This document shows, one piece after another, positions 18,206 to 26,368 of a stretch of DNA of 64,000 nt (position 1 is its first letter; every line of letters begins with the position of its first letter). The position numbers and the translations under genes are program-made. Source of the DNA: DAOUMF01 sp034408935 (GTDB lineage: Bacteria > Chloroflexota > Dehalococcoidia > SM23-28-2 > RBG-16-64-32); assembly GCA_034408935.1 (NCBI GenBank), contig DAOUMV010000021.1, forward strand, positions 1-64,000. The letters are read 5' to 3'. Below the pieces are notes generated by a model. That model did no database searches. It saw nothing but the letters and a program-made list of their open reading frames with translations, and was not told the DNA's origin.

Positions 18206-19059
18206 CAGACCTCTCGTATCCGCAGAAGGGACGCCAACTGATCGTATCGGAACACGGGCCCATCCTTGCAGATAAACGTGGGGCCGTACTGGCAGTGGCC
18301 GCAGAAGGCGACAGCGCACTTCATGTTTCGCTCCATGGAGATGTAGATGCTCTCAGGCGAGACGCCGCGGGCCTGCAGCTCAGCGACGGTGAAACGCATC
18401 ATCACCTCGGGGCCGCAGACGAAGGCGGTCGTCTCGGAGGGATCGAAGAGGGAGCGGGGAATGAGGTTAGTGACGACGCCGACGTAGCCGCGCCAGCCCA
18501 CGCCGGCAGCGTCGACGGTGATCGCCACTTCTAGGTCGAAACGGCTGCGCCAGCGACGCAGCTCCCGCTGGTACAGGAGATCATAGGGGGTGCGCCCTCC
18601 GTATAGGAGGACGATGCGGCCGTACAGCTCGCGCTGGGCCAGCAACTGCTGGACGACGGGCCGCAGGGGAGCGAGGCCGATGCCCCCGGCGACGATGACG
18701 ACGTCCCTCCCGCTGGCCTCTTCGATAGGCCAGCCTCGTCCGAACGGTCCGCGCACCCCTACCACGTCGCCCCGCCTGGACCGACGCAGGGCGATGCTGA
18801 CCGGCCCTACGCCTCGTATCGTGTGGGCGAGACCGCCCGGACCGGGAAACTCGCCGCTTATCGATATGGGCACCTCGCCCACCCCGAAGGCGTAGAGCAT
18901 GTTGAATTGCCCAGGTGCGAAGTTGGCCGTTCCGTCCTCCACGGGCTCCAGCCAGAGGGTGGAGACGTCACCGGTCTCCCGCCGGACGCGCTGCACCCGG
19001 TAGGAGCGGGGAGCCATTGGGTCCGCCAAGACCGCGTCAGGACTCTTGAGCATGACCAT
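18205..19059 (-). CDS. Hydrogenase FAD/NAD(P)-binding gamma subunit
   Basis: 284 residues of the ferredoxin-reductase-like (DHODB electron-transfer) family. FAPGQFNMLYAFGVGEVPISIS is the flavin-binding segment, VVIVAGGIGLAPLRPVVQQLL the NAD(P)-binding loop, FVCGPEVMMRFT the C-terminal nucleotide motif, and ERNMKCAVAFCGHCQYGPTFICKDGPVF a [2Fe-2S]-binding four-Cys loop. It passes electrons between the Fe-S subunits and NAD(P). The start is unclear: ATG at 19059 is used, TTG at 19068 and ATG at 19053 are alternatives, and all overlap the preceding gene by 17-32 bases without a good Shine-Dalgarno. Confidence 0.9.
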   Translation of the reverse strand: MVMLKSPDAVLADPMAPRSYRVQRVRRETGDVSTLWLEPVEDGTANFAPGQFNMLYAFGVGEVPISISGEFPGPGGLAHTIRGVGPVSIALRRSRRGDVVGVRGPFGRGWPIEEASGRDVVIVAGGIGLAPLRPVVQQLLAQRELYGRIVLLYGGRTPYDLLYQRELRRWRSRFDLEVAITVDAAGVGWRGYVGVVTNLIPRSLFDPSETTAFVCGPEVMMRFTVAELQARGVSPESIYISMERNMKCAVAFCGHCQYGPTFICKDGPVFRYDQLASLLRIREV

Positions 19060-19507
19060 AGACGTCAAGGAGTTGCAGCATCGCTGCCTGGAGCCGCTTC
19101 ATCGCTAAGGGGGCCAAGCGCCCCATGAGCTCGTAGCCGAGGTCATGATCTTCGTCACACTTGCCGCGAAGGCAGACCCCGTCCAGAGCGATAGCGCGCG
19201 TCAGTTCCACGGTCCGAGCATCGGAGAAGCGGCGGTAGGGAGAAAACAACCATGACCAGCCCAGCACGTCGCCTGCGCCGAGCGTGTCGATGGGCAGAGG
19301 CCCGCGCTCCGGCACGAAGATCTCCCGCTGCACCTTACCGTGGCGAATGATATAGAAGTGGTCCGCGGGATCGCCCTCGTGGAAGATGTACTCGCCGGCC
19401 TGGAAGGTGACATTAGCGCCGCAGCCGGCGATGAAGGAAAGGTAGCTGGGCTCCAGGCCCTTGAAGAAAGGGTGCTCCGCTAGAAGGGTTTCCAGCCCGC
19501 GTATCAT
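19037..19507 (-). CDS. Cyclic-nucleotide-binding domain protein in the hydrogenase operon
   Basis: 156 residues forming one cNMP-binding (Crp-type beta-roll) domain: LAEHPFFKGLEPSYLSFIAGC, FQAGEYIFHEGDPADHFYIIRHGKVQ and LGAGDVLGWSWLFSPYRR. There is no helix-turn-helix, so it is not a Crp-type DNA-binding regulator. The usual phosphate-cassette RxA is replaced by FSDARTVELTRAIAL, so nucleotide binding is possible but unproven. It is placed between beta and gamma subunits with overlaps on both sides and is probably a sensor or structural part of the complex. Similar proteins occur in other group 3b clusters. Confidence 0.88.
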   Translation of the reverse strand: MIRGLETLLAEHPFFKGLEPSYLSFIAGCGANVTFQAGEYIFHEGDPADHFYIIRHGKVQREIFVPERGPLPIDTLGAGDVLGWSWLFSPYRRFSDARTVELTRAIALDGVCLRGKCDEDHDLGYELMGRLAPLAMKRLQAAMLQLLDVYGHAQES

Positions 19508-20691
19508 GTCTCCTCACCCCTTTCGTTATCTCCCCCGGCGACGCTGGCGGGGATGCCCTCGCTGGCCCGTATGGCGCGAACCTCTTCGGTGATGTCGATG
19601 GCCACCGGGCACCACGTGATGCACCGCCCGCAGCCGACGCAGCCCGAGGTCCCGAACTGGTCGATCCAGGTGGCGAGCTTATGGGTCATCCACTGCCGGT
19701 AGCGAGATTTAGGAGAGGCACGGATGCTGCCACCGTGTATGTATGAGAACTCCATGGTGAAACAGGAGTCCCACTTCCGTACGCGCTGCGCCTCCTCCCC
19801 CCTGAGATCGGTGCCGTCCTCGACCGTGGTGCAGAAACAGGTCGGGCAGACCATCGTGCAGTTGCCGCAGGTCAGACAGCGGTTGGCGACATCGTCCCAG
19901 CGGGGATGCTCGTAGTTGCGATAGAGGAGGCCCTTGATACCGGTGATGTCCATCGTGCGCCCCATGCGGGCGGCCGTCCTCTCCACGACGCTGTCAGCCT
20001 CCCGCTTCTCCTCGGCCGTCGCCTCTCGATGCTGAACCTCGGCGAGGACCTCCGCGCCCCGTTCCGTGCCGACTTCGGCGAGGAAGTAGTGCCGCTGGCC
20101 AGCCAGCACCTCGGTGAGAGCGAGGTCGAAGCCGGAGGTGGCAGAGGGGCCGGTCCCCATGGAGGCGCAGAAGCAGGTGCCGCCGGCCTGGCCACAGTTG
20201 ACCGCGACCACGAAGACATCCTCCCGGCGCGCCCGATAGACGGTGTCGGTGTAGGGGCCCTGCAGAAAGACCCGGTCCTGGATGGCGATGGCGTGGAGTT
20301 CGCAGGCTCGCACGCCGATGAAGGCGTAGCGGGGCGCCTCCTCCAGCTCGTCGATCACCTTGAACCCGTTGTCGCTCCTCTCGGCTCGCCATAGCGTCGC
20401 TACGGTCGGCTGGAGGAACCTTTTCCACGAGTGAGGCCCGACCGCAAATCCGAAGAGGGCATCGTCGTCCCGTCTCTTCAGCCGGTACGCACCACCGTCC
20501 TGCTCGTCCGACCAGCCGGCGGGCAGATCCTGGATCGACTCCAGTCGGTCGTAGATGATGGCGCCATCGCGGACGGTCGGGCCAGCGAGTTGGTAGCCGC
20601 GGGCGCTGAGCGCACTGAACAAGTTCTGAAGGTCCGCATGGCCCAGAATGCCGTTGGGCCCGCTCCTCAAGGGCCTACCTCGTTCTGACAT
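19504..20691 (-). CDS. Hydrogenase beta subunit, two-[4Fe-4S] electron transfer protein
   Basis: 395 residues. Two ferredoxin motifs are visible: CLTCGNCTMVCPTCFC near residue 275 and CVGCGRCITWCPVAID near residue 353. The N-terminal region contains FAVGPHSWKRFLQP and GVRACELHAIAIQDRVFL, conserved in sulfhydrogenase beta subunits (HydB/ShyB-like). It links the flavin subunit to further acceptors and has been associated with sulfur reduction in archaeal homologues. The stop overlaps the next gene's ATG (ATGA). It is the first of the structural genes; 47 bases upstream is the end of a small Cys-motif reading frame. Confidence 0.92.
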   Translation of the reverse strand: MSERGRPLRSGPNGILGHADLQNLFSALSARGYQLAGPTVRDGAIIYDRLESIQDLPAGWSDEQDGGAYRLKRRDDDALFGFAVGPHSWKRFLQPTVATLWRAERSDNGFKVIDELEEAPRYAFIGVRACELHAIAIQDRVFLQGPYTDTVYRARREDVFVVAVNCGQAGGTCFCASMGTGPSATSGFDLALTEVLAGQRHYFLAEVGTERGAEVLAEVQHREATAEEKREADSVVERTAARMGRTMDITGIKGLLYRNYEHPRWDDVANRCLTCGNCTMVCPTCFCTTVEDGTDLRGEEAQRVRKWDSCFTMEFSYIHGGSIRASPKSRYRQWMTHKLATWIDQFGTSGCVGCGRCITWCPVAIDITEEVRAIRASEGIPASVAGGDNERGEET

Positions 20692-20738
20692 CGCATCTCT
20701 CCCGCGGCATCACGCGCTCGCTGCAATAGCGTAGCCGC

Positions 20739-21125
20739 TCATGATGCCCTCAGCAACGGAGGCCGTCTCATCGGGCGTTCCCTTCTCGACATCCTAAGCA
20801 CTGCGCGGTTCTCGGGGGCAGACGGAGAGCAGTCTCGTATCCTGGAGCGGCGCCTTCGTTGATCGTGTTTCAACACGGGCTCCGGGCGACCGCAGTGGGC
20901 GCAGATCCTTTGAAGGCCTGAGTGGGGAGGGGGCGGCCCAAGGTCGCCACAGCACCACGAGCAGCTGTTCAGCCGGGGAACCGGTCTCGTCCCGGCCAAC
21001 GATTGCGCGAAGGACTCCACCAGCGTTCTTGCCTGGACGGTGTGGTAGCGCTGAACGCGGCCTTCGGCAACGGTCAGCACTCGACGGCGGTGCCTTCCGC
21101 GAAAATCAACGGAATCCGCGATCAT
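20739..21125 (-). CDS. Small Arg-rich protein with CxxC pairs, unknown
   Basis: 128 residues. The middle holds CSWCCGDLGPPPPHSGLQRICAHCGRP, a possible zinc ribbon with two CxxC-type pairs; the C-terminal third is Arg-rich and low in complexity. Its ATG overlaps the TorD-type stop (ATGA), which supports translation, and the next gene downstream is the hydrogenase beta subunit. No family is recognised. Because the GC-rich strand generates many spurious frames, it could still be non-coding. Confidence 0.4.
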   Translation of the reverse strand: MIADSVDFRGRHRRRVLTVAEGRVQRYHTVQARTLVESFAQSLAGTRPVPRLNSCSWCCGDLGPPPPHSGLQRICAHCGRPEPVLKHDQRRRRSRIRDCSPSAPENRAVLRMSRRERPMRRPPLLRAS

Positions 21126-21877
21126 CGTCTGTCCTCCCCGCAGAAGGCGGGTTCAAGCGCCGACCGTCCATGGGTCCATCTCGTCTCCATCGCCAGGAAC
21201 TCCCGCAGGATACAGGCCAGGGCGAAGCAGAGGTTGCATCGGGCAGAGTCCTGTACACGCCTGCAGAAATCCGGCACCCACCGGGCCAGGTGCTTCTCTA
21301 TGAACGTGAGCTGGGCGCCGCGAAGCGCCTCGGCCGTTTCTACCTCGCCCCTCTCCCATGCCTGTCGCTCCCGGGACGAGAGAGAGTACATGCACTCCAG
21401 TTCGATGGCAATGTGGTCAGGCAGGACTTCGAGTGGCGAGGGATGCTGCACCCCGTGCTGTCGGTAGAACTCTTGGACGGCGAACGTGGCGGGTCCTTTC
21501 ACCGCCGCCGCTCGTTCACCATCCTGTTCCGGGTAAGCGGACTCGTACGGCGGGGCCTTGAAGGAACTCGCGGCTCCGACGAAGACTCGAGCATGTTCCA
21601 TCTTGAGATCGCGCAGCACGTCTTTGGTGCCCCGAACCTCTTGCTCCGTCGCGAAGTCCCTTATCATGTCCAGGGCGCCAGCAAATCGCTCCCTTTCGGA
21701 ACCCAGCCACCACGTGGCCTCCGAGAGGTCAGAAGTCACGGTACCGTGCAGCAGCGCTTCTACCCATTGCTGTGTTGGCTCACGAAAGGCCGTAGCCAGC
21801 GTCCGCCAGCCCAAGCTGCACGCCCTGGCGATTCCTGCATTCGCTTCCCGAGCTTCCTCAGCAGCCGACTTGCTCAT
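21122..21877 (-). CDS. TorD/DmsD-like maturation chaperone
   Basis: 251 residues, all-helical. Family marks are FKAPPYESAYPEQDG, FYRQHGVQHPSPLEVLPDHIAIELECMYSLS (the P-DHI-ELE-M block) and FIEKHLARWVPDFCRRV. Such chaperones guard twin-arginine-exported molybdenum or Fe-S enzymes. No molybdoenzyme is present in the window, so it is an orphan here, directly upstream of a cytoplasmic hydrogenase operon. It may instead assist the hydrogenase subunits, or be left over from a larger respiratory cluster. The start at 21877 has GAGGAGCACAGCT just before it. Confidence 0.85.
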   Translation of the reverse strand: MSKSAAEEAREANAGIARACSLGWRTLATAFREPTQQWVEALLHGTVTSDLSEATWWLGSERERFAGALDMIRDFATEQEVRGTKDVLRDLKMEHARVFVGAASSFKAPPYESAYPEQDGERAAAVKGPATFAVQEFYRQHGVQHPSPLEVLPDHIAIELECMYSLSSRERQAWERGEVETAEALRGAQLTFIEKHLARWVPDFCRRVQDSARCNLCFALACILREFLAMETRWTHGRSALEPAFCGEDRR

Positions 21878-21946
21878 AGCTGTGCTCCTCTCGCCACTAC
21901 CCCGTATCGAATCACAACCGCCTGCGCTGGTTGCGCGAGTTTAGTA

Positions 21947-22174
21947 TCACGCTGCTTTCTCAATCAGAGCTCGTGGCTGCGACGAATGCAGAATGTCGGA
22001 CCTGCTCCTGCAGCTTCGGAGGAATTGCCGTACCATGGCGAGGGCGCGGAGCGAATCCTCCTGCGATTGGCTGAGGATGGTACCGCATTGGAGGCAGCTT
22101 ATGAACTCACCGAAGCAATCCGATTGGAGATGCAGGTCGCCGCGACACCGCGGGCACGCGCCTAGCCACATCAT
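21947..22174 (-). CDS. Small zinc-ribbon protein
   Basis: 75 residues. ACPRCRGDLHLQSDCFGEFISCLQCGTIL provides CxxC and CxxC pairs ~17 residues apart, a zinc ribbon; the rest is helical and basic (MVRQFLRSCRSRSDI). AGGAGG lies 6 bases upstream of the ATG at 22174; the adjacent ATG at 22171 is an alternative. It is similar in plan to the zinc-ribbon protein at 47420-47626 (CPRC, then acidic/aromatic residues, then CLxCG), suggesting a shared small family. Function unknown; it is the outermost gene at the right end of the putative island. Confidence 0.65.
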   Translation of the reverse strand: MMWLGACPRCRGDLHLQSDCFGEFISCLQCGTILSQSQEDSLRALAMVRQFLRSCRSRSDILHSSQPRALIEKAA

Positions 22175-22463
22175 GTGATTCCTCCTTGTGCATCCAGGCC
22201 GCGGATTCCAGAACACCACCGTCTCGAAAACACCATCCCCTTCCGATTCGTCTCCTGCCAAGCATCGCGGTCAGGACAATCCTAGGGGACGCCCATGTAG
22301 TGGGCGCCAAAGCAGGAACGGGCAGAGTGAAAGGCTCGTGAAAAGCGATGAAAGGCGGCCCTGTCGTTAGTCTCAGCGAGCGTGGGGGAGATCCATTGCG
22401 GGGGCCAGGCGAAGAAGGTGCGGTCCTACCGTCGTCCGTCAGCCACGAGGGCTCAATGCCTTG
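22175..22463. other. Gap at the right island edge
   Basis: No convincing gene. An inverted repeat GGGCGCCC-like patch near 22293-22310 is the only visible structure before the attachment-type repeat. Confidence 0.4.
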
Positions 22464-22480
22464 CCCATGCACTCCCGCCA
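22464..22480 (+). other. Attachment-type direct repeat, right
   Basis: CCCATGCACTCCCGCCA, a perfect copy of the last 17 bases of tRNA-Sec (12355-12371), without the rest of the tRNA. It marks the far end of the putative island. Confidence 0.75.
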
Positions 22481-22513
22481 GCTAAACGTCCCTGGGCGTC
22501 TTTCAAGCTGACG

Positions 22514-24085
22514 TCAGTCAGTCGGCCCCTCGCTCTGAGCCCGCTCCCGCTGAATGAGTTCGCGGCGCAGGATCTCCCCCGTAGCTGTCTTGGGTATCTC
22601 CCAAACGAACTCCACCTCTCTGACCCGCTTGTGAGGCGCCACACGGTCGTCCACGAACTGTATGATGTCGCTCTTGGTGGCGCGCTGGCCTGGGCGGGCC
22701 ACCACGAACGCCTTGGGCACCTCCCCCGCGCTGGGGTCGCTCTTGGGAATGACGGCGGCGTCCATAACGCAGGGGTGCTGACGGAGGACGGCCTCCAGCT
22801 CGGCCGGAGCGACCTCATAGCCCTTGTAGTTTATGGTGTCCTTCTTGCGGTCCAGCACGTAGACGTAGCCGTCCTCGTCAAAGCGACAGATATCACCCGT
22901 CCGCAGCCAGCCATCCTCGGTCAGGGCCGCGGCGGTGGCCTCAGGCTGGTTCCAGTAACCCTGCATGACCTGAGGCCCTTGGATGAGCAGCTCGCCGGGC
23001 TCCCCGGCGGACAGCTCCCTACCTGATTCCGTGCCGACTACCTTCTCGTTGGTGTCGCTGACGGGCGGCCCCACGGAGTCGAGCTTCGGTTGGCTCAGGG
23101 GATTCACGTTAGTGGTAGGGCTGGTCTCAGTAAGGCCGTAGCCCTGGATGACCGGGCACGAGAACAGGCGCTCGGCCGCTTCGGCCGTGCGCGGCAACAG
23201 GCGGGCAGCGCCGGAAATGATGAAGCGCAGGGAGGAAGTGTCGTACTTGCGGCCCTGCTCCACCAGGTCGATGAGGCTGCGCAGGGCGGGCGGCACGACG
23301 AACAGGTCGGTGACGCTGTACTTATGGATCAGGTAGAGAACCAGATGAGCGTCGAAGCTGGGGATGATGACCTGAGCCGAGGCGTTGGCCAGGCCCACGT
23401 TCATCACCGGAATGAGCCCGAAGATCTGGTAAAAGGGGAGGAAGTCCAGGCTGACCGCGCCCGGCTGGGCCAGGCCGACGACAAGGTTCTGAGCGACGTT
23501 GCTGCAGACGTTGTGGTGCGTGAGCATGACACCCTTGGGCAGGCCGGTGGTGCCGCTGGAGTAGGGAAGAAAGGCTAGGTCCTTTTCCGGATCGATGGCC
23601 ACGGGTTCAGCGTCGCCACCCGCCTCCGCCGCCTTGCTCCAGATGTCGACGATAGGGAAGGTAGCCCGAAGCGCCGGCAATTCGCTGCTGACCATGCCCA
23701 CCAGGGGGCAGTTCCCGGGCATGCAGAACACGGCGACCGCGCCGCAATCGCTGAGCTGGTGGAACAGTTCTCGCTCCCTGAATCGCGGGTTCACGGTGGT
23801 GACCACTCCGCCAGCCAGCAGAATGCTGTGCACCGCCACCACGAACTCCGGGCAGTTGTCCGCGAAGATGGCCACGACTTCTCCTTTGCGTACGCCGGCC
23901 TCCTCCTGCAGCACTCGGGCCATGCGACGGGAGGTGTCCCAGACCTCCCCGAAGCTGTAGAACCGCTCGTCGGGACCGATGAGCGCCGTCTTATCCGGTT
24001 GTTGCTCAGCGCCCTCGCGCAGGCAGTCGGAGAGCTGCCGCTTGGGGTAGGGCGCCTGGCTGGGCCACGGGCTACTGATCGTCAT
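22514..24085 (-). CDS. Acyl-CoA synthetase (4-coumarate-CoA ligase-like)
   Basis: 523 residues of the AMP-forming ANL superfamily. Visible are the P-loop YSSGTTGLPKGVMLTH near residue 175, the adenine motif GYGLTETSP near 320, TGDICRFDEDGYVYVLDRKKDTINYKGYEVAPAELE (hinge and substrate region) and the C-terminal KTATGEILRRELI with the catalytic Lys. It activates a carboxylic acid to its CoA thioester. The binding pocket SLDFLPFYQIFGLIPVMN is like 4CL and medium-chain ligases, but the substrate cannot be fixed. It lies 42 bases downstream of acs on the same strand, probably co-transcribed. Confidence 0.9.
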   Translation of the reverse strand: MTISSPWPSQAPYPKRQLSDCLREGAEQQPDKTALIGPDERFYSFGEVWDTSRRMARVLQEEAGVRKGEVVAIFADNCPEFVVAVHSILLAGGVVTTVNPRFRERELFHQLSDCGAVAVFCMPGNCPLVGMVSSELPALRATFPIVDIWSKAAEAGGDAEPVAIDPEKDLAFLPYSSGTTGLPKGVMLTHHNVCSNVAQNLVVGLAQPGAVSLDFLPFYQIFGLIPVMNVGLANASAQVIIPSFDAHLVLYLIHKYSVTDLFVVPPALRSLIDLVEQGRKYDTSSLRFIISGAARLLPRTAEAAERLFSCPVIQGYGLTETSPTTNVNPLSQPKLDSVGPPVSDTNEKVVGTESGRELSAGEPGELLIQGPQVMQGYWNQPEATAAALTEDGWLRTGDICRFDEDGYVYVLDRKKDTINYKGYEVAPAELEAVLRQHPCVMDAAVIPKSDPSAGEVPKAFVVARPGQRATKSDIIQFVDDRVAPHKRVREVEFVWEIPKTATGEILRRELIQRERAQSEGPTD

Positions 24086-24127
24086 CTCATACCTCCCTAA
24101 GCCATGTCCCGCTCGCCGCGGGGGCAG

Positions 24128-26047
24128 CTATATCTCCTTGCGGAGCGCTTCGTAGGCAGCCTTCACTTCGTCCATAGAGGCCCCGTCCTCCAGAGTCGTG
24201 ACGTCGCCGATGACCGCGTCCGTGGCCACCGCCTTGAGCAGCCGCCGCATGATCTTGCCGCTGCGGGTCTTGGGCAGCTTCTTGACGAAGAACACGCTTT
24301 CCGGGACGGCAATAGGCCCGACGGTCTTGCGGATGTGAGCGTTGAGCTCCTTCGCCAGCTCGGGAGATGGATCGTTCCCCTCCCGCAGAATGGCGAAGAT
24401 GACGATGGCCTCGCCCTTCACCGGGTCGGGCTTGCTGACGGCCGCCGCCTCCGCGACCGGGGCGAATGCCACAGCGGCGTTCTCAAGCTCCAGCGTCCCC
24501 AGACGGTGTCCGGCCACCTTGATCACCTCGTCTGCCCGCCCGAGGAGCCAGAAGTAGTCATTCTCGTCCCGGACTGAGTAGTCGCCAGTTAGATAGTTGC
24601 CGGGAAAGCGACTCCAGTATACCTCCTTGTACCTGTCGGGGTCGTTGTACAGGGTCATCAACATCCCGGGCCACGGCCTTCTGATGACCAGCAGCCCTCG
24701 CTCGCCGGGCGCCGTGGGCTCGCCCTTCTCGTTCACCACCTGAGGATCGATGCCAGGCAGGGGCAGGCTGGCCGAGCCGGGCTTCAAGGGCGGCAGCTCT
24801 ATGGCCGGAGCCTGGGAGATCAAGATGCCGCCGGTCTCCGTCTGCCACCAGGTGTCCACGATGGGGCAGCGCTCGCCACCGATGTGCTTGAAGTACCAGA
24901 GCCACGCCTCAGGGTTGATCGGCTCTCCCACCGTCCCCAGCAGGTCGAGGCTGCTCAGGTCGTACTTGGCCGGCCACTCCTCGCCGGCCTGCATGAACAT
25001 GCGAATGGCAGTGGGCGAGGTGTAGAGGATGTTGACCCGATAGGTCTGGATGATATCCCACCAGCGGCCCAGGTCCGGATAGTTGGGCGCGCCCTCGTAC
25101 ATGACGCTGGTGGCGCCGAAAGCCAGGGGAGCGTACACGATGTAGCTATGGCCGGTGACCCAGCCGATGTCCGCCGTGCACCAATACACTGTATCTTCCT
25201 TGGCATCGAACACCCACCTGAACGTCGAATGCGCATACACCATGTAGCCGCCCGTACTGTGGACGACACCCTTGGGCTTCCCGGTGGTCCCTGATGTGTA
25301 GAGGACGTACAGGGGATGGCTGGCCTCCACCGGTTCCGGGTCCACGCGGTCCGACGCTTCGGTGAGCAAGTGGTGATACCAGAAATCCCTGCCCGGCTTC
25401 ATATCCACCTCCAGGCCAAGCCGGTTAATCACCACCGCTTTCTCGATGGTCGGCGAGAGGTCCATCGCCTCGTCCGCTGTCCGCTTGAGCGGCACGGGAG
25501 AGCCCCGACGGTAGCCGCCGTTGGCGGTGACCAGAAGCTTAGCCTGCACGTCGTTGATCCGGTCGGCCAGGGCCTCGCCACTAAAGCCAGAGAAGACGAC
25601 GGTGAAGGTGGCGCCGATGCGGCTGCAGGCCAGCATGAAGATGGGCAGCTCTGGGATCATCGGCAGATAGAGCGCTACCCTATCGCCTTTGGCCACGCCC
25701 AGGTTCTTCAACACCGACGCGCAGCGGTTGACCTCTCGATAGAGGGTGGCATAGCTCAGGACGCGGGTGTCGCCGGGCTCCCCCTCCCAGTAAAGAGCAA
25801 CCTTGTTCTTCCTCCCCTTCTCGATGTGGCGGTCCACGCAGAGATAGCAGGCGTTCAGCATCCCGCCCTCAAACCACTTGGCGAAGGGTGGCGACCAGTC
25901 CAGTACCTTGTCCCACGTCTTGAACCAATACAACCTCCGGGCCTCTTCCGCCCAGAAGGCTTCCGGGTCCTGTAGGGACCGTTCATAGGTCTCCATGTAT
26001 CGCCTGACCGGCCAGTACCTCTCCTCGTCATGATCAGCGTCAGACAT
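24128..26047 (-). CDS. acs: Acetyl-CoA synthetase, AMP-forming
   Basis: 639 residues. Activates acetate to acetyl-CoA. Motifs: YTSGTTGKPKGVVHSTGGYM (P-loop), CTADIGWVTGHSYIVYAPL, VDTWWQTETGGILIS with the Trp that closes the small acetate pocket, GRADEVIKVAGHRLGTLELE and the C-terminal KTRSGKIMRRLLK, whose Lys is both catalytic and the classic acetylation site. The sequence AAVSKPDPVKGEAIVIF also matches Acs. The start ATG at 26047 has GGAGGTAAATGAG just upstream. Acetate transporter SatP and an ADP-forming acyl-CoA synthetase/GNAT fusion, a potential Acs acetylase, lie 7-9 kb away on the other strand. Confidence 0.95.
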   Translation of the reverse strand: MSDADHDEERYWPVRRYMETYERSLQDPEAFWAEEARRLYWFKTWDKVLDWSPPFAKWFEGGMLNACYLCVDRHIEKGRKNKVALYWEGEPGDTRVLSYATLYREVNRCASVLKNLGVAKGDRVALYLPMIPELPIFMLACSRIGATFTVVFSGFSGEALADRINDVQAKLLVTANGGYRRGSPVPLKRTADEAMDLSPTIEKAVVINRLGLEVDMKPGRDFWYHHLLTEASDRVDPEPVEASHPLYVLYTSGTTGKPKGVVHSTGGYMVYAHSTFRWVFDAKEDTVYWCTADIGWVTGHSYIVYAPLAFGATSVMYEGAPNYPDLGRWWDIIQTYRVNILYTSPTAIRMFMQAGEEWPAKYDLSSLDLLGTVGEPINPEAWLWYFKHIGGERCPIVDTWWQTETGGILISQAPAIELPPLKPGSASLPLPGIDPQVVNEKGEPTAPGERGLLVIRRPWPGMLMTLYNDPDRYKEVYWSRFPGNYLTGDYSVRDENDYFWLLGRADEVIKVAGHRLGTLELENAAVAFAPVAEAAAVSKPDPVKGEAIVIFAILREGNDPSPELAKELNAHIRKTVGPIAVPESVFFVKKLPKTRSGKIMRRLLKAVATDAVIGDVTTLEDGASMDEVKAAYEALRKEI

Positions 26048-26368
26048 CTCATTTACCTCCGTTCCGTCCCGAGGATAAGGAACGCCAAGTTATTGTCATG
26101 GGATCCGCCGCCGGCTTGCCGCGATTGGTGCACACCGTCTGCGAAGCCATTTTGCCTCCTCGCTTCTGAGGTTGCACAGGCTGCAAGGTCCGCCTCCTGA
26201 CCATCGGGCTGACTTACACATAGTAGCCGCCAAACCAAGGCTGCACCAATGCTAGTGGCTGGGCGATGCTGTAGGTGCAAAAAGTGGGTGGAGAGGTGTA
26301 AAAGACCCATCAAAACGGGAGCACGGGGAGAGAGAAAAGACAGCCCGTTCCAAGGAGGCCATTCAGCC
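26048..26368. other. Gap between acs and the hybrid kinase
   Basis: No gene, tRNA or riboswitch pattern recognised on either strand. Somewhat A-rich toward 26280-26340; probably holds the acs promoter and the kinase gene's 3' end. Confidence 0.4.

Larger units (their letters stand above)
12355..22480. mobile_element. Putative genomic island at selC carrying a [NiFe] hydrogenase cluster
   Basis: The interval is bounded by 17-bp direct repeats, the left one being the 3' end of tRNA-Sec. It holds a complete-looking group 3b-type hydrogenase structural operon with partial maturation genes, a universal stress protein, a TorD-like chaperone and small Cys-motif proteins. No integrase, transposase or relaxase is readable inside. 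The boundaries are seen directly; the island interpretation is inference from tRNA-site integration in other bacteria. Confidence 0.65.
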
